Origin: Isoperla grammatica
Lineage: Eukaryota > Arthropoda > Insecta > Plecoptera > Perlodidae
Assembly (NCBI GenBank): GCA_945910005.1
Contig: OX246746.1
Span: forward strand, 26,807,075 to 26,871,074
Direction of reading: 5' to 3'
Length of the DNA stretch: 64,000 bases
Below are positions 23,573-34,288 of the stretch, piece by piece. Every line of letters begins with the position of its first letter. Position 1 is the first letter of the stretch. The position numbers were made by a program, and so were the translations under genes. The notes below the pieces were generated by a model. It searched no databases and was not told the DNA's origin. It worked only from the letters and a program-made list of their open reading frames with translations.

Positions 23573-23861
23573 GGCTTACTACGAAAAATGAATTTATTTT
23601 TACTCCGTTCTAAATATCTAACACGTGTACCTGCTTGGTGACATTCTATCAGGTTGTGCCGCTGTAACTCTATAGCAGACATTCCAACTACAACTGATTA
23701 AACAGTTCCAGCGAGTAGATCACAACAATACGAGCAAATCGCTCCACCCCACTAACTCCAGTGTAAAACTAGTGCACGCGGCCGGTTCACTCCTGAAATG
23801 TGTCACGAGCCAATTTTCTGCTTCTGGGCTAGAATTAATGAACGTGCCAATAGCTCGTCAC

Positions 23862-23888
23862 CAGTCACCAGTCACCAGTCACCAGTCA
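23862..23888. repeat. (CACCAGT)n short tandem repeat
   Basis: Four near-perfect 7-bp units. Confidence 0.9.
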
Positions 23889-24074
23889 CAACTGTACGCA
23901 CGTGTGACGGTCACAGTCGACTAGATCCCACACGCTACCCTTCCGAGCCTCGACGCGGCATTGCCAGCACTAGCCCAATGTACAGTTAGCAAACTAATGA
24001 CTACTGGTTAAAAATATCTTTTATGACAATATTGTACAAGGTGATTATTTCGTATATTTTTAATCCGGCCGAAA

Positions 24075-24262
24075 TCATTAGGTGGCTCGTTGGTCCAGTG
24101 GTTAGCATCCCTGCTTCCAATGCAGAAGGTCCCGGGTTCAAATCCCGCTTCAGGCAGATGTTTTTTAACTTCTAATGTGGATTCAATTCCATTACTTCTT
24201 GGCTTAGGAATAAGTAAACGGTGACTTTGGAGCCGTCCTAGCAACGAAGCACTCAATAAATT
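24075..24262 (+). mobile_element. tRNA-derived SINE
   Basis: The head runs from about 24081: A box TGGTCCAGTGGTTAGCAT, a CTGC/GCAG anticodon stem with loop TTCCAAT, and B box GGGTTCAAATCCC ending near 24150. It resembles tRNA-Gly(UCC) or tRNA-Trp(CCA) genes, but the acceptor stem does not pair, so it is not a functional tRNA. The body ends with GTAAACGGTGACTTTGGAGC, CAACGAAGCACTC and AATAAA. That tail is also present at 12760-12812, showing this is a dispersed family. No clear target duplication was fixed. Confidence 0.8.
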
Positions 24263-25077
24263 CAAAGTTGTTCTGAATCGGCCTTGTTGATTCTGGCATT
24301 TGTCCGCAGGTGTTCGCACTGTCCAATCACTGATTCATATGTTTCCTATTTGAAATATCGATCTTTGATTGGTTATCGCTCACTCGTCGATGGTGTTCGA
24401 AGCCTACAGGGTTGGTTTAGTCACTTTAAATTAAAGTCCCCCACTGCAAATCAGTTTAGTTACTGAGTGGGTAGACTCTACATGTGAATTTATTTTTTTA
24501 TTTTTTTATTTATACTTATTTCTATTTACTGTAAATAGCAATGTTTAAAAACATGGCAATATAAAATACGACTATAACCATGGAATCGACTGATGATGCT
24601 TTAGGCACAGTATACGAATCCATACAGTAGCGACACTCAAGCTATTTTCTTGCTGCAAAAATATGCGCGCGCAGATCCTATGACAATGGTCTAAATAAAG
24701 CCGATCAAGTAGTACCACTACAATATGTCAATATGTCTATGTCAACCCAATCACCGCTACTAGCGCGGCGCTAGTGTCGCCGTACGCAAGTTGTTCAACG
24801 GAGCTGCTAAGGAAGTTTGGGTATACTGGTATAGATTCTTATATTGTAGTTTAGAATTGAAATATCCAAATGATATTAACGCTTTACTCCCAAAAAATGT
24901 GTTACTGGATAAAGTTTTGTGATTGGCAAAATTTTTTACCCGCACAGAAATAGTCGTAATTACTTAGCTTAGAATAAAGTTTCTCGTAGGAATACTCGAA
25001 TATTTACCCAGCTACTAATGACACTGACATATTAATAAAATGTTTTATCCACGTGACCCGTGTGAAACACAACCAGA
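24263..25077. other. Gene-free stretch with a dispersed repeat piece
   Basis: Unique sequence apart from 24720-24815, which is listed separately. Confidence 0.55.
24720..24815 (-). repeat. Dispersed repeat shared with the left flank of the 233-bp array
   Basis: In reverse complement it reads AGCAGCTCCGTTGAACAACT, TGCGTACGGCGACACTAGCG and AGCGGTGATTGGGTTGACAT. The plus strand at 37225-37290 has AGCAGCTCATTGAACAACTT, GCGCACGGCGACACTAGCGC and AGCGGTAGCTGGGTTGACAT. Similarity stops inside the first partial unit of the 233-bp array, so this is an outside copy of the sequence from which the array grew. Confidence 0.75.
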
Positions 25078-25104
25078 TGTAATGTAATGTAATGTAATGT
25101 AATG
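25078..25104. repeat. (TAATG)n microsatellite
   Basis: Five TAATG units. Confidence 0.9.
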
Positions 25105-26721
25105 GTTGCGGTAATGACATATTACCCCAACTTGCCAAGTGGGACTGTTTTGTCAGAGGAGTTTTGATATGGATTAAATTATAGGTTTTCAGGGTGGTTT
25201 ACACGTGTTCATGATTAACTAGGTTGGCGTTCTCCTGATGGTCGCTGTTATTAAAGGATAGGATGGCGTTGGTGCAGCAGTGAGGATTCCCAATATTAAA
25301 TGTCAACCGCTGAAAACATATCCGCGCTCCTCACCCCTAGTTCGATATTTGTACTCTCGGCGCATAAATCTACGGTTGTTTTGTCTCAACTTCTCCCGAG
25401 GCAGTTCCGTTTTACAATTCTTGTTGTCCCTTATATATCAAAGGTTTCAAACGCAACACCCACAGAACGGGTTTTCTCTCCCTACGAGTACGTTTGTAAA
25501 AACCGGTTGATGAAATGTGATTCCGGGTAGGATCGGTCAAACGACAGCACGTGTGTCTTGTACTAAAACAGCCCTTACGTCACGTGAGCGTACACTTCCC
25601 TTGTATCCTGCAGACGACCTTTAAATAGGTTGACCTTGAGGCTTGAGAGAACACGAAATCGAACGACGTGTCGTCGAAAACGATTCAAGAAAATGGAGAT
25701 TTACCACGCAATCTTTTTCGTTTTGATGTCCACGGTATGGATTCCGTTTTTCCCGCGGATGGTATACTTGTTCCGTAGCAACCTTACCGATGCATTCGTC
25801 ATACACGGGTTACTTGTAACCAATCAGTGATCAGTATTTGAAATTGGAGTTCACTGTTTGGCCACGATCTCTCGACTGTGGCGAAAGCATCTGTTAAGTT
25901 GTTTGTTTCGAGACAGAACCACTACCTAGTGTGTTGAATAGTTTGAGCAAATGGGTAGTAGGTCTTCTAAGCAGGACAAGGAAGTAGTCAGCTAATTGGA
26001 AACGACGAAACGTCTGACCAGAAGGCCTCGAAACGTCGTTGAGTGACCTACAGGCTACAGCAGTTCGTTTCCAAAAGTGCAACGAAGTGATTCGATAGTA
26101 ATTGAATAAGCGGAATGTCAGTTGTAACTGAACTGACAGAAGATGGTCAGACCCACCGAGCGTATAATAGATCTGTGATCGAACGGAGCAGCAGCGGTCG
26201 CTCTTTCCTCAGTCTTAAACTGACGCAGATACAGAACGACTGACTGGATGCGGAAAAAACTTGTAAAGCCCCTTAACGAAATTGTCCACAACCAAGTTTT
26301 CTTTCTCGGTTACTTCGTCGGGATGAAATGAGATGAAGTTTAGATGCGCGGTCCACTCTTTTGCTACAGTAAACATTCCAATACAATTGTAATTGAATAA
26401 AACGTTCCAATCTATGAAACAGACAGGCGGGCCCACGTGATGTGATTCTACGAGAACAACCGAGTATGTTTCCGGCGTTACCAGGGAGCAGAACACCACA
26501 TCCCCCATCGCTTTTATTGGCCAGAGAGGTAATTTAAGATTAGAAACAGCTCCAGGTCTTGGGAACGTATAACGAGATGGACATTGATATCGCGGTAGAT
26601 ATATATATATATATACTGAATAGAAAAAAGCAATTTTCACTTTTCCTTTGAGACGCATTAAAATTGATCTAAATTGACGATGACGGAGACCGTGCCAATC
26701 CGCGTCAATCTCATCGAGCAG

Positions 26722-26756
26722 AGGGAGGGGGGGAGGAGGGGGGGGGAGGGAGGAGA
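26722..26756. repeat. G-rich low-complexity block
   Basis: GGGAGGGGGGG-type purine repeats with runs of 7 and 9 G. Confidence 0.9.
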
Positions 26757-27820
26757 CACGCCAAACTCGGTTCACACGGCTTTTTCCTTTGTCCACGAGT
26801 AGAATTGTTTGAAAGAGAAAAATTGTCTTCCCGGTTAAACTTAAAGCTTACTCAACTACCATTTAAAAGCGCGTGTGTAATTTAAAAAAAAATGTAATGT
26901 AAAAACTACAATCTGGACATTTACAATATGGTTTTCTTTCCCAAACATTAACAATAAAAGTAACTAATTGACAGATTATTTATATTAATCCTGAAGCGCC
27001 CCCCTTTACCTGCTCGTAGGCTAGAAACACAACATGGTTTATGATCGACGGAAAGTGTCCTATGAGTATGACTGTGTCATCATCGTTACCCTTGTCATAA
27101 TAACTCATGGTTCAGTACGGCAACACAAACAGCCGTAAACAAACATGACAACTCAATCCACGCTGCTGCAACCTGCATATTAATTTCATTAGTTAATTAG
27201 CCGCATGCACGTGCATTAAATAAATACATAAAACGGCCTGGTCGGTGTTGTATGCGTGTGATACATAACACTGCTGCCACACCGGAAATTGAAGCTGTTC
27301 ACTAGATTTCTTTATTAATTAAATTAATATTCCTTTCCATACGTAATGAATAGGGGTTGGCAGAAAAGAGCACAGCTCCGAAACACAAGGTGTCACTAAA
27401 AAAACTCATGCCTAAAGTAATTAAAAACTAAGTATAACAATAAACATGTACATTTGGGGGTAGGGGGCAGGGGGTTATCCCGTATAATATTAATACTGTA
27501 GGGGTTCATTTTGTTCTAATTGCTTCACTCTCTTTTAAAGGAGTTTCGCTATTCGACGATCCCGATAGATTATCACAGAAATCTCAACCACGTCTTATGA
27601 TGCGGGATCCGAACCCATGGGTCTTAGTTCCAGACGGTTCGGTTCGGATGCGCCCCCGTGCCGGCAATATTTAGTACCACAACAAACTACCCTCGGCATA
27701 ATATACACTGTGATGTTTTGTCGAAATGCACAGATCGGACTTAGATTTATTACATATGCAAAACATGTATATAAAGTAGGCCGTGGTGGAGCGGGTTCGC
27801 TGGCGGACGATCCAGCTGGA

Positions 27821-27837
27821 GGGGGGGGGGGGGGGGG
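27821..27837. repeat. Poly-G tract, 17 bases
   Basis: Uninterrupted run of 17 G. Confidence 0.95.
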
Positions 27838-28221
27838 TCGGAAACGGATGTGGAGGTATAGCCAGCCACCCATGGCTCACCGATAATCTTCCTCGCAAGT
27901 GTATTATTCCATCAGACTAGTCATCAACTATTGAAATAGATATTCTCAAAGTCGGGTAGCGCATTTGTATTACCCTCAACTATAGGGGGGGTTGAGTTCT
28001 GATTCGAACCGAAAACTAAAACAAGATATTTTGCCGGAAACCAAGGCTAATATACGAAAGTGACTCTGTTGGTCCTGAGTGTAACACTCGGGGGGTCCAT
28101 ACCAACATGATGAGCCATAAAGTTCTAAAGGTTGCAACATTTGTGACCAAGAAAATATGACTTCTACATTTTAATATTTATCCACACTTGTGTTACTGAT
28201 TTGAGTTGTGAATTTATAAAT

Positions 28222-28228
<7 letters not shown>

Positions 28229-28255
<27 letters not shown>
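28229..28255. repeat. (TA)n microsatellite, SINE tail
   Basis: About 13 TA units lying directly at the 3' side (minus strand) of the tRNA-like SINE at 28256-28345, consistent with a simple-repeat SINE tail. Confidence 0.9.
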
Positions 28256-28262
<7 letters not shown>

Positions 28263-28345
28263 AAACCAATTGTCTCACTCTCAACTGGGACTCGAACCCA
28301 GACACCACAACAATTCTTACCACAGGAGCCGCAAGACACAGAAAT
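28256..28345 (-). mobile_element. tRNA-like SINE, minus strand
   Basis: In reverse complement, a head-like stretch (GCGGCTCCTGTGGTAAGA) precedes a perfect B box, GGGTTCGAGTCCC (28287-28299), then about 30 bases and a TA repeat tail. The pairing is too poor for a working tRNA. No second copy of this family was seen in the window. Confidence 0.55.
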
Positions 28346-28439
28346 ATGAACGATTTCGAAAGTATCAATGTTGAAAACCAACGATTTAAAATGAAACATC
28401 TTTCTAAGCGTACGTGATTGGAAATGTCTGGTGGTACGT

Positions 28440-28740
28440 GAGCATTCTATCCCCGCTTCGGTCCGCGGCCGGGCGATCTCTGGAGCCGGGAGGAGGGAAC
28501 ACGCAAATCACGGGACATGGAAGTAATAATTCTCAGCCCATCATATTCCCTGACTGTTTCACGCATGGGTGATCCCATCCCGCTGGGAAGCAGAAGGCGT
28601 TAGCCCATACAGCCCCCCTAGAACGGGAGCCCTCGCGCCAGGGGCCCTTACCTCCAATTACGTCAATGAAAGAATGGCATCTTCGGCCTGGCGATCGTAA
28701 AATTAGATGATCTATGGAACCTCCTTCCCGCTGTCCGACG
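28440..28740. other. GC-rich patch of unknown origin
   Basis: Markedly GC-richer than its surroundings (CCGCGGCCGGGCGATC, CCAGGGGCCC, CTTCGGCCTGGCGATC). The minus frame 28533-28799 (88 residues) shows no family motif. It may be an old repeat or an insertion; I cannot identify it. Confidence 0.35.
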
Positions 28741-31700
28741 GACAAAAACAATAAAACATCTTTGTGAAAGGAAGTTAACAAAATTGGCGAACCGTTCACG
28801 AAGTGACTTTGATTGGCACACTGGATGGTAGTGGCCTAATACCTTTACTCTTTCACGTCACAAGCCACAACCCCTGGACTCAACCGCTTTAGGCCTAACT
28901 TCAGTGTAGTGAAACATAAATTGTATGGCTTTCAGCCAAATACAGACGTATGTGCCTACCTTTCACTCTAGTCACGACAACAACCATAATCGGCATGATT
29001 TTAAACGAATCACTAAACAACACACACTCAACATTTTTGAAGTTACCAATTAGAATGAATAAACCTAAAGCAACATCATCGTGCACACTTTCGTTCCGAA
29101 ACCTGCACCCTAAACGTCGTACATCGTACCCGACGGGTCGCTCTGCTTTAACCATCCACAGAGTTATTGGTTATTTGTTTTCAACTATTTATAATGCAAC
29201 GCGGAGCCCTAATTACTTTTAAGTGGGGCTCGTGGTTAAACCCGACCCAATATCTTGAAACACACCATCGCAGTTTCCCTATATTAGAATATTGACTCGC
29301 GTCAAGTGAGTTATACAAGCAGGCAGCAGTTCGTCGTCCGCACTCCATTGAACATGCACCCTTAAGACCAGCTGTGTCTAGCCACGTGGTTACCGAATCA
29401 CATGCTGGAAATGACAAGTGTGCGGACAGAAAAACGGGGGTTGCTGACCTTGTCCCCCCCTCCTCCTTCCCCACATGCAAACACGTCCGTTACCACCTCC
29501 CGGCCAGGAAGGAATTATTTAGTCCTCCCCGAGCGGCACCACGGTATTACGGTGCATAATCGCGTGTCCCCCCACTTTAGTACAACTATTTTATACTAAA
29601 AGGGGAATCTTTTAAACGGAAAATGTGACACTTAAACATGATTTACTATGAGCTCGCGAGGCCAATAAGCCGGGGTGTAATATGCAAACTACTTGCTTGC
29701 ACTTGCCAGCACTGAGTCATTGGCTCATATCCTTCAGAACAAATTCAGCTCAACCCTGATAGAGGGATTTTGTGAAACTTGTATATTTTACTAACAAGCA
29801 TTGGAAACGAAACGCTATTTGGAGAAAGATTAGTGACTAAAATAAATTTGAATATCATATTGGCCTTATGTTTACTTCATTATTTGCGTAGCGCGGATTG
29901 ATAACACGACGAAAATATAGCAATTTGTCAGTTAAGGCTGCCAACTAGGAACAAACCTAGGTCGTTCGACTTCAGTTGAAGTTCAATTGTATGCAAATAA
30001 CACAATCCTACGTCAACGTATTCCAAAGCCAACAAAACACATTCAATATCGTGCACATAGTCCACCGGTTACCATTGAGTCACTATTACTATGGAAAACT
30101 TGTTTAAAATACTGCCACAGGTGTAAAAGTATCTTGAGCTAGTTCGTGCTCGAGTGTATCACATAGCAAAGAAACCACAGAGTAAACCGTAGAAGTTTCC
30201 AGCCACATAGCTAGAAAAGTAGTTTGCCAATAGTCAACATTATAATATGCATGTTACAGCGAGCGCGTAGAAAAGCTCATTGTGGCGACTTTTTGCTACT
30301 TATTCCCGCAGAAAGTACGGAGGAAGCTGATATTGTAGGAATTAAGAGAGCGAAGAAACCGATCCTTTCAACTGAAATTGCACAATTTCGTTGTAAGTCT
30401 GTGAACAGCTAAACGCCTCAGCAAAGAGAACATTCACGTAAATTAATTTCTGAAATTAAGTTCGTCTTTTTATCCGCCAAACTTAAAAGTTTAAACAAAT
30501 GTTTCTTATAAACAAGAAGAGTATCAAAGAGCATCAAACAAGTCCTTATCAAAACATGAAAACACTAGGTAGGACGTGTCGTTTGTCTCCGAAAGTAATT
30601 AAAATAATCTCAGAATTCAAAATGGGCTTTTTAAGTATAAACTTTTATAAATGATATAGGAAAAGTCAGAATAGCGAGATGAAAATATCAAAAATGTACA
30701 TACTATATTCTTCTTCATCGCCCCCCCGACTGTCCCAACATAGTTGATAAAAGTGTAAGTTAGTCTAATATAATCCTAGATAACACCTCTTCAACGCGTA
30801 TTTTTACTACTGAGATTACTTTTCGTTACTGTTTTTGATTAGACTTCCTTCATACTGTTTGAATCGGTCAGGCTTCCTTAAGGAACTAAGACAGGCAGAC
30901 ACAAACGGATGTATCCATAATAATTGTGTTAACACAACGAACAGTTACTATAAGAAGCATTCAAATAAAGTGTTGTAAAAAAAATAAAAAACGGATTTGC
31001 GTATTCAAACCCCTGGCAGGCACTAACATTCAGTTCTCTTTGTTCAAGATAGTCCAAACTCCAAACCTTTGATATGTCATGGAATTACCTTCTTCCTCAA
31101 GAGCCACTGCTAATGTTTGGCACAAATCCGTTGACTAATCACTTACATATTGGAATTAGTCTAAAATTTCGTTCAGTGTTAGCTGAATTCTCGTCGGTTA
31201 TTGTATGTTCTCAGCAGCCAGCCAGCCCTTCCGTTGTGCATTGCGGGTTGCATATCTTCTGTGACGTCAGTGGCAGGATAGACTACAGACCACACAAGAT
31301 CGTGCTTGCATTATGTGAATCTATATGTGGTAGGACGCATCCCTCCTTACTTGGAATATGGAATACATGACATCAAATTACATAAAAAATAAGACCCCGT
31401 ATTATCATTAAAAATCTGCGTCTCTCTGTCCCTCTCGCGGCGTAAAAGCTACAAGCGCACAAGTACCAAATAGACTATATGCAATCTGGTGGCAAGCAAA
31501 TATACTTCTATGAGGAGGAGATTACTCATCGTTGATTTGTTGAAACCATCAATGGCGCAGATAAGGGGGTAGCTTAGCAGCGCTATCTATTGTTAGTTTG
31601 AGTCTCCTATAGTAGACACAGTAATGGTACCAACGGATGTTACTAGCGATATGTCCGTCCACATACACCTTCTGTAATGCAATGATAAGGCGCCCAAAGT

Positions 31701-32957
31701 TGTGGCTATGAAAATACCAAGCGTGTATTGGTATTTACACCGAATATTCAACGGTGGCGTCATTCAACTGGAAGTTTCACGCAAAAAGAGAAAAACACGC
31801 TCCGGAACTTTGTAGCTTATCGCCCCCTCCCCCCCCCCCCCCCCCCCTCCCCTCGAAGTTCCAAGTCTAAAAATGATCACCGAAGTATGTGTTCGGATGC
31901 GATGAGAATATTGAGTTTATTAACATTCCTAGCTAAAACTTCAACATGCGAAGTTACAGTCAAGAGCATGTGGTAATTTTGCTGTTCATAACAGTACCAA
32001 GCTATTTTGGGAGATCGGAAAACTGATTCAAGACGTGCAGATGAGCTAATAGGATTCCAATTCCAAAATGTTTAAAGTCTAAAATAGTAGATTAAAACAT
32101 GATGGAATACTATATTTACTATACAATCTTATAAACCCAACTAAAGTGATGAGCAACCTGGAACAAAAACTACTATAAAAACAAAATACACCATCATTTG
32201 GAACAAATAGAACATGTATTCAAAGAAAAAATGCAATGCAAACTTGCATCACACAAATTAAAAACAACGAGAAGTTTAATCACCGAATGAATTAATAAAA
32301 AAAAAAATTCAAGCTAGTAGAATACCAACAATATTCCCTATACTACATCGCTCGTCTCAGTGCCGATTATTTTCGGTCAGGTACAGGTTTAAAATTTCAT
32401 TTCCGCCCATGATTAAATTGTGGTTTTGTTTCAGGATTTGGCTCAACACGAAATAGGGTCAGATCTCAGTCACCAGAGCGTGAAGACGGCTGCTAGCATG
32501 TTACCTAATCAATCGACATTCTCTTCCACCACTCCATTAAGCATCTGTATACTCTTAAAATTGCCATAAAGATTAAACAACCACAATTCAGCGTGCTTAA
32601 TGTAGCGACCTTCCTAAATATTCTTTGCAGACCGTCCTCATTTGCGTACTAATATGCAAATCTAAACCAATAAAGATTAGGTGCCTGGTTGGCGCGACGG
32701 CTCTCAACTCACAATTTACATGATTTTCAAATATCGAGTAAAACATTACTGATATATTACAGCCATTTCTAGAGAACAAAAAACTACTACTTTAACAGGG
32801 GATCGAAAACTCGACTTCGGAGGACAGAACAAATTTCATCCCTAGACGAACATGCTTACGTAATATAAGATAATATATTATGTATATATTATACTTGCTC
32901 AGAGAACTGATCCTATGGTTCTCCATCCTTTAATGGATTTTGTGGATTGGACAGAGA
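28741..32957. other. Gene-free stretch
   Basis: Unique AT-rich sequence with a 19-base poly-C at 31829-31847. Open frames of 60-100 residues overlap on both strands without recognisable motifs. Confidence 0.55.
31829..31847. repeat. Poly-C tract, 19 bases
   Basis: Uninterrupted run of 19 C, i.e. poly-G on the minus strand. Confidence 0.95.
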
Positions 32958-33775
32958 CACAGGTGTGGATAGACGTTGAAAGAGCAGGTGTGAAAAGACG
33001 TCGATAGAGGCAGGTGTGGATAGACGTCGACAGAGCAGGTGTGGATGGACGTCGACAGAGCATGTGTGGATGGACGTCGACAGAGCATGTGTGGATGGAC
33101 GTCGACAGAGCAGGTGTGGATAGACGTCGACAGAGCAGGTGTGGATAGACGTCGACAGAGCATGTGTGGATGGACGTCGACAGAGCATGTGTGGATGGAC
33201 GTCGACAGAGCATGTGTGGATGGACGTCGACAGAGCATGTGTGGATGGACGTCGACAGAGCAGGTGTGGATAGACGTCGACAGAGCAGGTGTGGATAGAC
33301 GTCGACAGAGCAGGTGTGGATGGACGTCGACAGAGCAGGTGTGAAAAGACGTCGACAGAGCAGGTGTGGATGGACGTCGACAGAGGCAGGTGTGAATAGA
33401 CGTCGACAGAGGCAGGTGTGGATAGACGTCGACAGAGCAGGTGTGGATGGACGTCGACAGAGCAGGTGTAAAAAGACGTCGACAGAGGCAGGTGTGGATA
33501 TACGTCGACAGAGCAGGTGTGAATAGACGTCGACAGAGGCAGGTGTGAATAGACGTCGACAGAGGCAGGTGTGGATATACGTCGACAGAGCAGGTGTGGA
33601 TGGACGTCGACAGAGCAGGTGTGAATAGACGTCGACAGAGCAGGTGTGAATAGACGTCGACAGAGGCAGGTGTGGATAGACGTCGACAGAGGCAGGTGTG
33701 GATATACGTCGACAGAGGCAGGTGTGGATATACGTCGACAGAGCAGGTGTGGATAGACGTCGACAGAGGCAGGTA
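32958..33775. repeat. 25/26-bp minisatellite, about 32 units
   Basis: The unit is GACGTCGACAGAGCAGGTGT plus GGATA or GGATG, 25 bp; units with GAGGCAG are 26 bp. Each unit contains overlapping GACGTC and GTCGAC palindromes with two CpGs. Block structure is visible: the 100 bp at 33061-33160 (two CATG-type units, then two CAGG/GATAG units) recurs at 33211-33310. The 26-bp form dominates the right half. Minus-strand frames of 339, 308 and 102 residues over this interval are artefacts: the repeat lacks stops on that strand in several phases, and the predicted peptide is only a rotating repeat rich in Ser, Thr, His, Cys and Arg. Confidence 0.97.
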
Positions 33776-33854
33776 TTTCCGTCATAGACGAGGGACTCAA
33801 GGCCATACCGCCATCGGGATGTCCTTTTTGAATCCCCAACTGCTACACGAATAT

Positions 33855-34010
33855 ATTCCGAGTGCTTCCACAGCAACCTTGTGAATGTTGACGTCATAGA
33901 TAAGTGGGTAAGTCCCAATGAGCGTTGCTTTCAAATACCGTCATTTGGTTGGGCAATGCATCACTCATCTATGCCGTCAGCATCCACAAGGTTGCTGTGG
34001 AACGAGTATA
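33855..34010. repeat. Inverted repeat flanking a 48-bp spacer
   Basis: Left arm 33855-33908 (CCACAGCAACCTTGTGAATG, TTGACGTCATAGATAAGTG) is mirrored by 33957-34010 (CACTCATCTATGCCGTCAGC, ATCCACAAGGTTGCTGTGG). The right arm is also the start of the first 106-bp unit. Confidence 0.75.
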
Positions 34011-34288
34011 CCACTGTGCCCGCTGAATAACGGCGTAGTTTACGAGGTACTATAACGCACTGCCCACCGGAAGGTCATGCCGTCAGCATCCACAAGGTTA
34101 CTGTGGAACGAGTATACCAGTGTGCCCGCTGAATAACGGCGTAGTTTATGAGGTACTATAACGCACTGCCCACCGGAAGGTCATGCCGTCAGCATCCACA
34201 AGGTTACTGTGGAACGAGTATACCAGTGTGCCCGCTGAATAACGGCGTAGTTTATGAGGTACTATAACGCACTGCCCACCGGAAGGTA
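33971..34288 (+). repeat. 106-bp tandem array, 3 units
   Basis: ATGCCGTCAGCATCCACAAG recurs at 33971, 34077 and 34183. Units are nearly identical (GTTGCTGTGG in the first, GTTACTGTGG in the others; TTTACGAGG versus TTTATGAGG), so the expansion is recent. Each contains the hairpin CCACA-AGGTTGC-TGTGG. Confidence 0.95.

Larger units (their letters stand above)
25105..28224. other. Gene-free stretch
   Basis: Holds a (TA)n run at 26599-26616 and two G-rich blocks (26722-26756, 27821-27837). The longest minus-strand frame (26215-26796, 193 residues) takes its poly-Pro and Tyr-Ile stretches from the G-rich and TA repeats and has no domain I recognise. A 66-residue frame at 25630-25830 has a hydrophobic centre but no other support. 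Confidence 0.5.

Noticed and set aside
24081..24155. Functional tRNA gene (Gly or Trp)
   Set aside because: Good A and B boxes but no acceptor-stem pairing, and a SINE body shared with another locus follows.
26215..26796. Minus-strand 193-residue open frame
   Set aside because: Poly-Pro and Tyr-Ile repeats derive from the G-rich and TA microsatellites; the rest shows no motif and there are no splice or polyA signals in register.
28950..29222. 90-residue plus-strand frame
   Set aside because: Overlaps an 84-residue frame on the other strand and has no recognisable motif.
32958..33775. Resemblance of the 25/26-bp array to a CRISPR array
   Set aside because: Units are contiguous with no unique spacers, and the sequence is eukaryotic.
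32899..33918. Minus-strand 339- and 308-residue frames, the longest in the window
   Set aside because: They are overlapping frames of the same 25/26-bp minisatellite, with mixed 25- and 26-bp units shifting phase. No real protein could keep three readable phases.
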